Shown here one piece after another: positions 61,360 to 64,000 of a DNA stretch of 64,000 nucleotides. Numbering within the stretch: position 1 is the first letter of the stretch; each line of letters starts with the position of its first letter. The notes under the pieces were generated by a model. The model had not been told where the DNA came from. It searched no databases and saw nothing but the letters and a program-made list of their open reading frames with translations. The position numbers and the translations under genes are program-made. Origin of the DNA: Orbilia blumenaviensis (Eukaryota > Ascomycota > Orbiliomycetes > Orbiliales > Orbiliaceae); contig JAVHNS010000005.1 in the NCBI GenBank assembly GCA_036872755.1, positions 1,550,001-1,614,000 on the forward strand. The letters are read 5' to 3'.

Positions 61360-63596
61360 CGATATACCCTTTGGAAGGGAAGGGCCACCGAACCGTAAAG
61401 CCATGGCCGGCTCTTTCTGTTATGGATCCACAGATGGAGTTTGTTCCCTTCGATGCAATGCTTGCATTGCGAGATTGGGTCACCTGTGCCTTCAATAAGA
61501 AAGGACCCTTGCTTTGGTACCGAACACCTAGCTTATAGCTTAGTTTTACTGGATGTGGACACTGGAAAACTGGGGACGGACACCCGTTATGACTGTGGAT
61601 CCTGCTTTTCGCGCAAAAAACGTGGCATTTGGGGTCAGCTTAGCCGCTCGAGCCTCTCGCAAACAGTGCGCTTCCCTCAAGCCCAGGGGCAGCCACCTGC
61701 GAAGGTTGGAATTACTTTTTTGAGTTCCATTGTTCTGGTTCCCGTTCAGGCTGATGTCTTTCCTATGTATTTTATTTTATTTTGTTTTATTTTATTTTAT
61801 TTTTTTCTGGTTTTCTCCCATCGCCACGCTCCAACATCCCATTTTCTGCCGGCGCTATGAACTCTGAGAACGGCTTAAGCTTCTAGGATCAAAATATTTG
61901 ACGGAGCGAGTTTGGCCGAAGGGCTTGAAATCATCGGCCCATGTTTTCGCTCCGGCTCCCCGAACCAGAGAATGTCCAGCTGACACTTTCCCAAACTGCC
62001 ATCTTACGGCGGAACAGCCAGGCTACCCCTCGAAATCCCCACTCAATAATCGAACACTCTCATAACGGCTGCTAGCCGCAACCATCGAAATGATGAGACG
62101 CTGGGATCGAACCATAACTCCCTTTCATTATAATATTCGGTTCCCAGCACTGGCTCCTATACCACCCTTTGCAGGTTTGATCGCGATAAGTGTTTGGAGG
62201 AAACCCTCCTGTTATGATCTTCATTTACATTTATCCATAAAACACCCCTGAACTTGCAGGTGGCATGGTATTCGATTTCATCCCGTCTACGAACGCGTAC
62301 GCAGCTGGTCGAGCCAGCAGGTTAGCCCACGCAGATGGCGCCCAAGTAATATGAGGCCGACGGTATTGTAAAATATTACAATTGGGGGGTGGTCAATAAC
62401 TCGGAAATTAGCAATCACATGAATGCCAGGTTCTTCGATATATTGACCCCCTCTGCCGACCGAGGCAAACTATTTTTGTTCAAAAGGTTCGATTTCGCTT
62501 TTACAAATGGTCTGCATGCAGCAGTGCAGTGCAATGCGCTAGTAACGAAATGCGATTCAATAAGAATATCCCACGACACACCTATTTTCCCGTTTATAAT
62601 TTAGCGCTAGAAAAGACGAGATTGCAGAAATAGATTTATAATTAATAGTCCGTGTATCAAAGGAAATTTAAACAGGTCTCAGTTGATTGTCTGTCTACCG
62701 CAGACGTATATGTACATATTATGTATACTGTATATTAGGCTCTGACCTCTTCATGCATCAATGTATCGCATCGATATCATAATAATCTTAAACCAATCAA
62801 GTTAAAGTTTAGGCGTAGACGATCGCGAAATTAGTAATCCGTATCCATCCCCGTTGATGGGAAGCAAGTGTTCGTTAAAATAACAATTTCTGTATGTTAG
62901 TGGTATGCAAAACTAACTAAGGATTAACGTTAGCTATATTGCATTTGACTCCTGAACAGTGGATTCCTTTGTGATTGCTGGTCCAGTCGACGGATCCATC
63001 TGTCAAAGCCGGGGGCTGTGGATGTGGATGGGCCCGTTCTCCCTCAGCCCCCACACCACCATCAGGGCACGAGTTTTGTGAGGCTCTGTTTTGGCCATGC
63101 CAATATGTGGTGGAGCCATCGGGTGTGGACTCGTGGGAGATCCACTTTACCAGCCCTTCGTGACGAAAGTTAAGTTGGTGAGGTTCCACACACAGGCATT
63201 TGGCCACGAGATTATCTATGTCCATTTATCACCGATCCTTATCTTAATCTAATCTTGTGTGCCGGAGATAAGAGTCATGTCCCCGTCCAAATTTAGCAGC
63301 CAATCAGGGGTCACCGAAAGGCCACCGGCTTCTAGAAGCACGCTAAGATTTCCCTGTCTCGTTTCGGGCGATTGATTTTTTTTCTTAGCTGTTTCGCCTG
63401 CCAAATCCAAAAAATTTTTTAACCCTTTCTGCGCTGCAAAAAAGGGACGAGTCTCCTTCGCTTTGTCCTCTTCGACATTCAACATCGACATCTATCGCGA
63501 AAAGAAGTGGCTCGAGCCCTCTTTTTCGCTCCCACTTCGACATCATCTTTTGTGCGACCTAGCTAGTAATGCTCTTTGGAAGTTTCCCTCGCCACA
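61360..63596. other. Intergenic before the right-edge gene
   Basis: Nothing is supported here. A TTTTA-type repeat lies near 61,765-61,800. A minus-strand 102-codon ATG frame (62,917-63,225) has a plausible residue mix and could be a small gene, but has no recognisable motif. The last 300 bases should hold the promoter of the gene starting at 63,597. Confidence 0.4.
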
Positions 63597-64000
63597 ATGC
63601 ACTCAATCCCGGAGATTCCGGGATTCTACTACGGTAAGCCACTTTCACATTCTGCTCTAATTAGGAATGGGCGCATGTACTATGTATGTTGGCTTCAATT
63701 GTTCGTCCAAGGCTAATAGCTCCCGGTCTTTGATTAGATAACCAGAAGAAGAAATACTTCAAGATCACTGCGACTCATACCAATACCACATCCATTTACA
63801 ATGCCGATCGAGTGAAGCAGGAGAAGGAGGCGGCTCGGGAGGCCGAGGAGCAGGTAGTTCTTACAGCCCTACCCTCGAAAGGGTCTTTAGTTGAGCTGAT
63901 AAACTGACGGGACATGTCATATATCTAGCGCCGTGAGGAAGAGGCAATTCGTCCTCTCCTTAAGAGGAGACGCCGTGTTAGTGACAGCAGCAATGGTATC
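63597..64000 (+). CDS. WD40-repeat protein, DCAF4-like, N-terminus only (runs off the window)
   Basis: DCAF4-type proteins are WD40 substrate receptors for CUL4-DDB1 ubiquitin ligases. Only the first three exons are visible: 63,597-63,633, 63,738-63,853 and from 63,929 to the edge. They join in phase to MHSIPEIPGFYYDNQKKKYF, followed by KITATHTN. This IPxIPGFYYDxxKxxYFKI signature is typical of the N-terminus of fungal DCAF4-like proteins and of human DCAF4. After it comes a Lys/Glu/Arg-rich segment and a basic RRRR stretch. The WD40 repeats themselves would lie beyond the window, so the assignment rests on the N-terminal motif alone. Confidence 0.6.

Overview
The window is nuclear DNA of a filamentous ascomycete (Pezizomycotina; I cannot fix the class). 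The evidence is split genes with short GT-AG introns, branch sites of the TACTAAC/CTAAC kind, a fungal BUR1 kinase, a URC1-type GTP cyclohydrolase II homologue, and a regulator that joins C2H2 fingers to a fungal Zn2Cys6 cluster. I found no rRNA, tRNA, CRISPR array or intact transposon. Exon borders were read by eye from splice consensus, reading phase and family motifs.

Layout: 1-5,780 is TA-rich and gene-free. From 5,781 to 18,997 the sequence is gene-sparse, with one likely small gene of unknown function (9,620-10,054, minus). From 19.0 to 25.5 kb there is a divergent pair: URC1 (minus) and uracil phosphoribosyltransferase (plus), the first steps of the fungal URC uracil-degradation route. 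From 25.8 to 31.7 kb the transcription elongation factor ELF1 (minus) and the cohesin-release factor WAPL/Rad61 (plus) share a promoter with two CACGTG sites. A small acyl-CoA-binding-like protein lies at 33.1 kb (minus). A BUR1/CDK9 kinase (36.9-38.9 kb, plus) is followed by signal peptidase subunit SPC1 (39.7-40.2 kb, plus). An HCM1-like forkhead factor (41.9-44.1 kb, minus) has two MluI cell-cycle boxes just upstream. A TA-rich gene-free block covers about 47.6-52.9 kb. A dual zinc-finger regulator is at 53.7-55.5 kb (minus). From 57.9 to 62.4 kb there are coding-like stretches broken by stops, perhaps a decayed gene. The 5' end of a DCAF4-like WD40 gene runs off the right edge.

Most recognised genes are housekeeping genes of transcription (ELF1, BUR1), cohesin dynamics (WAPL), secretion (SPC1) and the cell cycle (forkhead). 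The only pathway grouping is the uracil pair.

The most unusual observations are: (1) abrupt switches in strand composition (A+C-rich to G+T-rich on the plus strand) inside or beside several genes, with the same chromosomal polarity on either coding strand; (2) extremely small exons (9 nt in SPC1, a start-codon-only exon in ELF1, a 6-nt terminal exon in URC1); (3) a 120-codon open frame directly in phase after the ELF1 stop; (4) repeated acidic motifs and a SUMO-interaction-like motif in the WAPL N-terminus. I saw no convincing wholly new multi-gene system.
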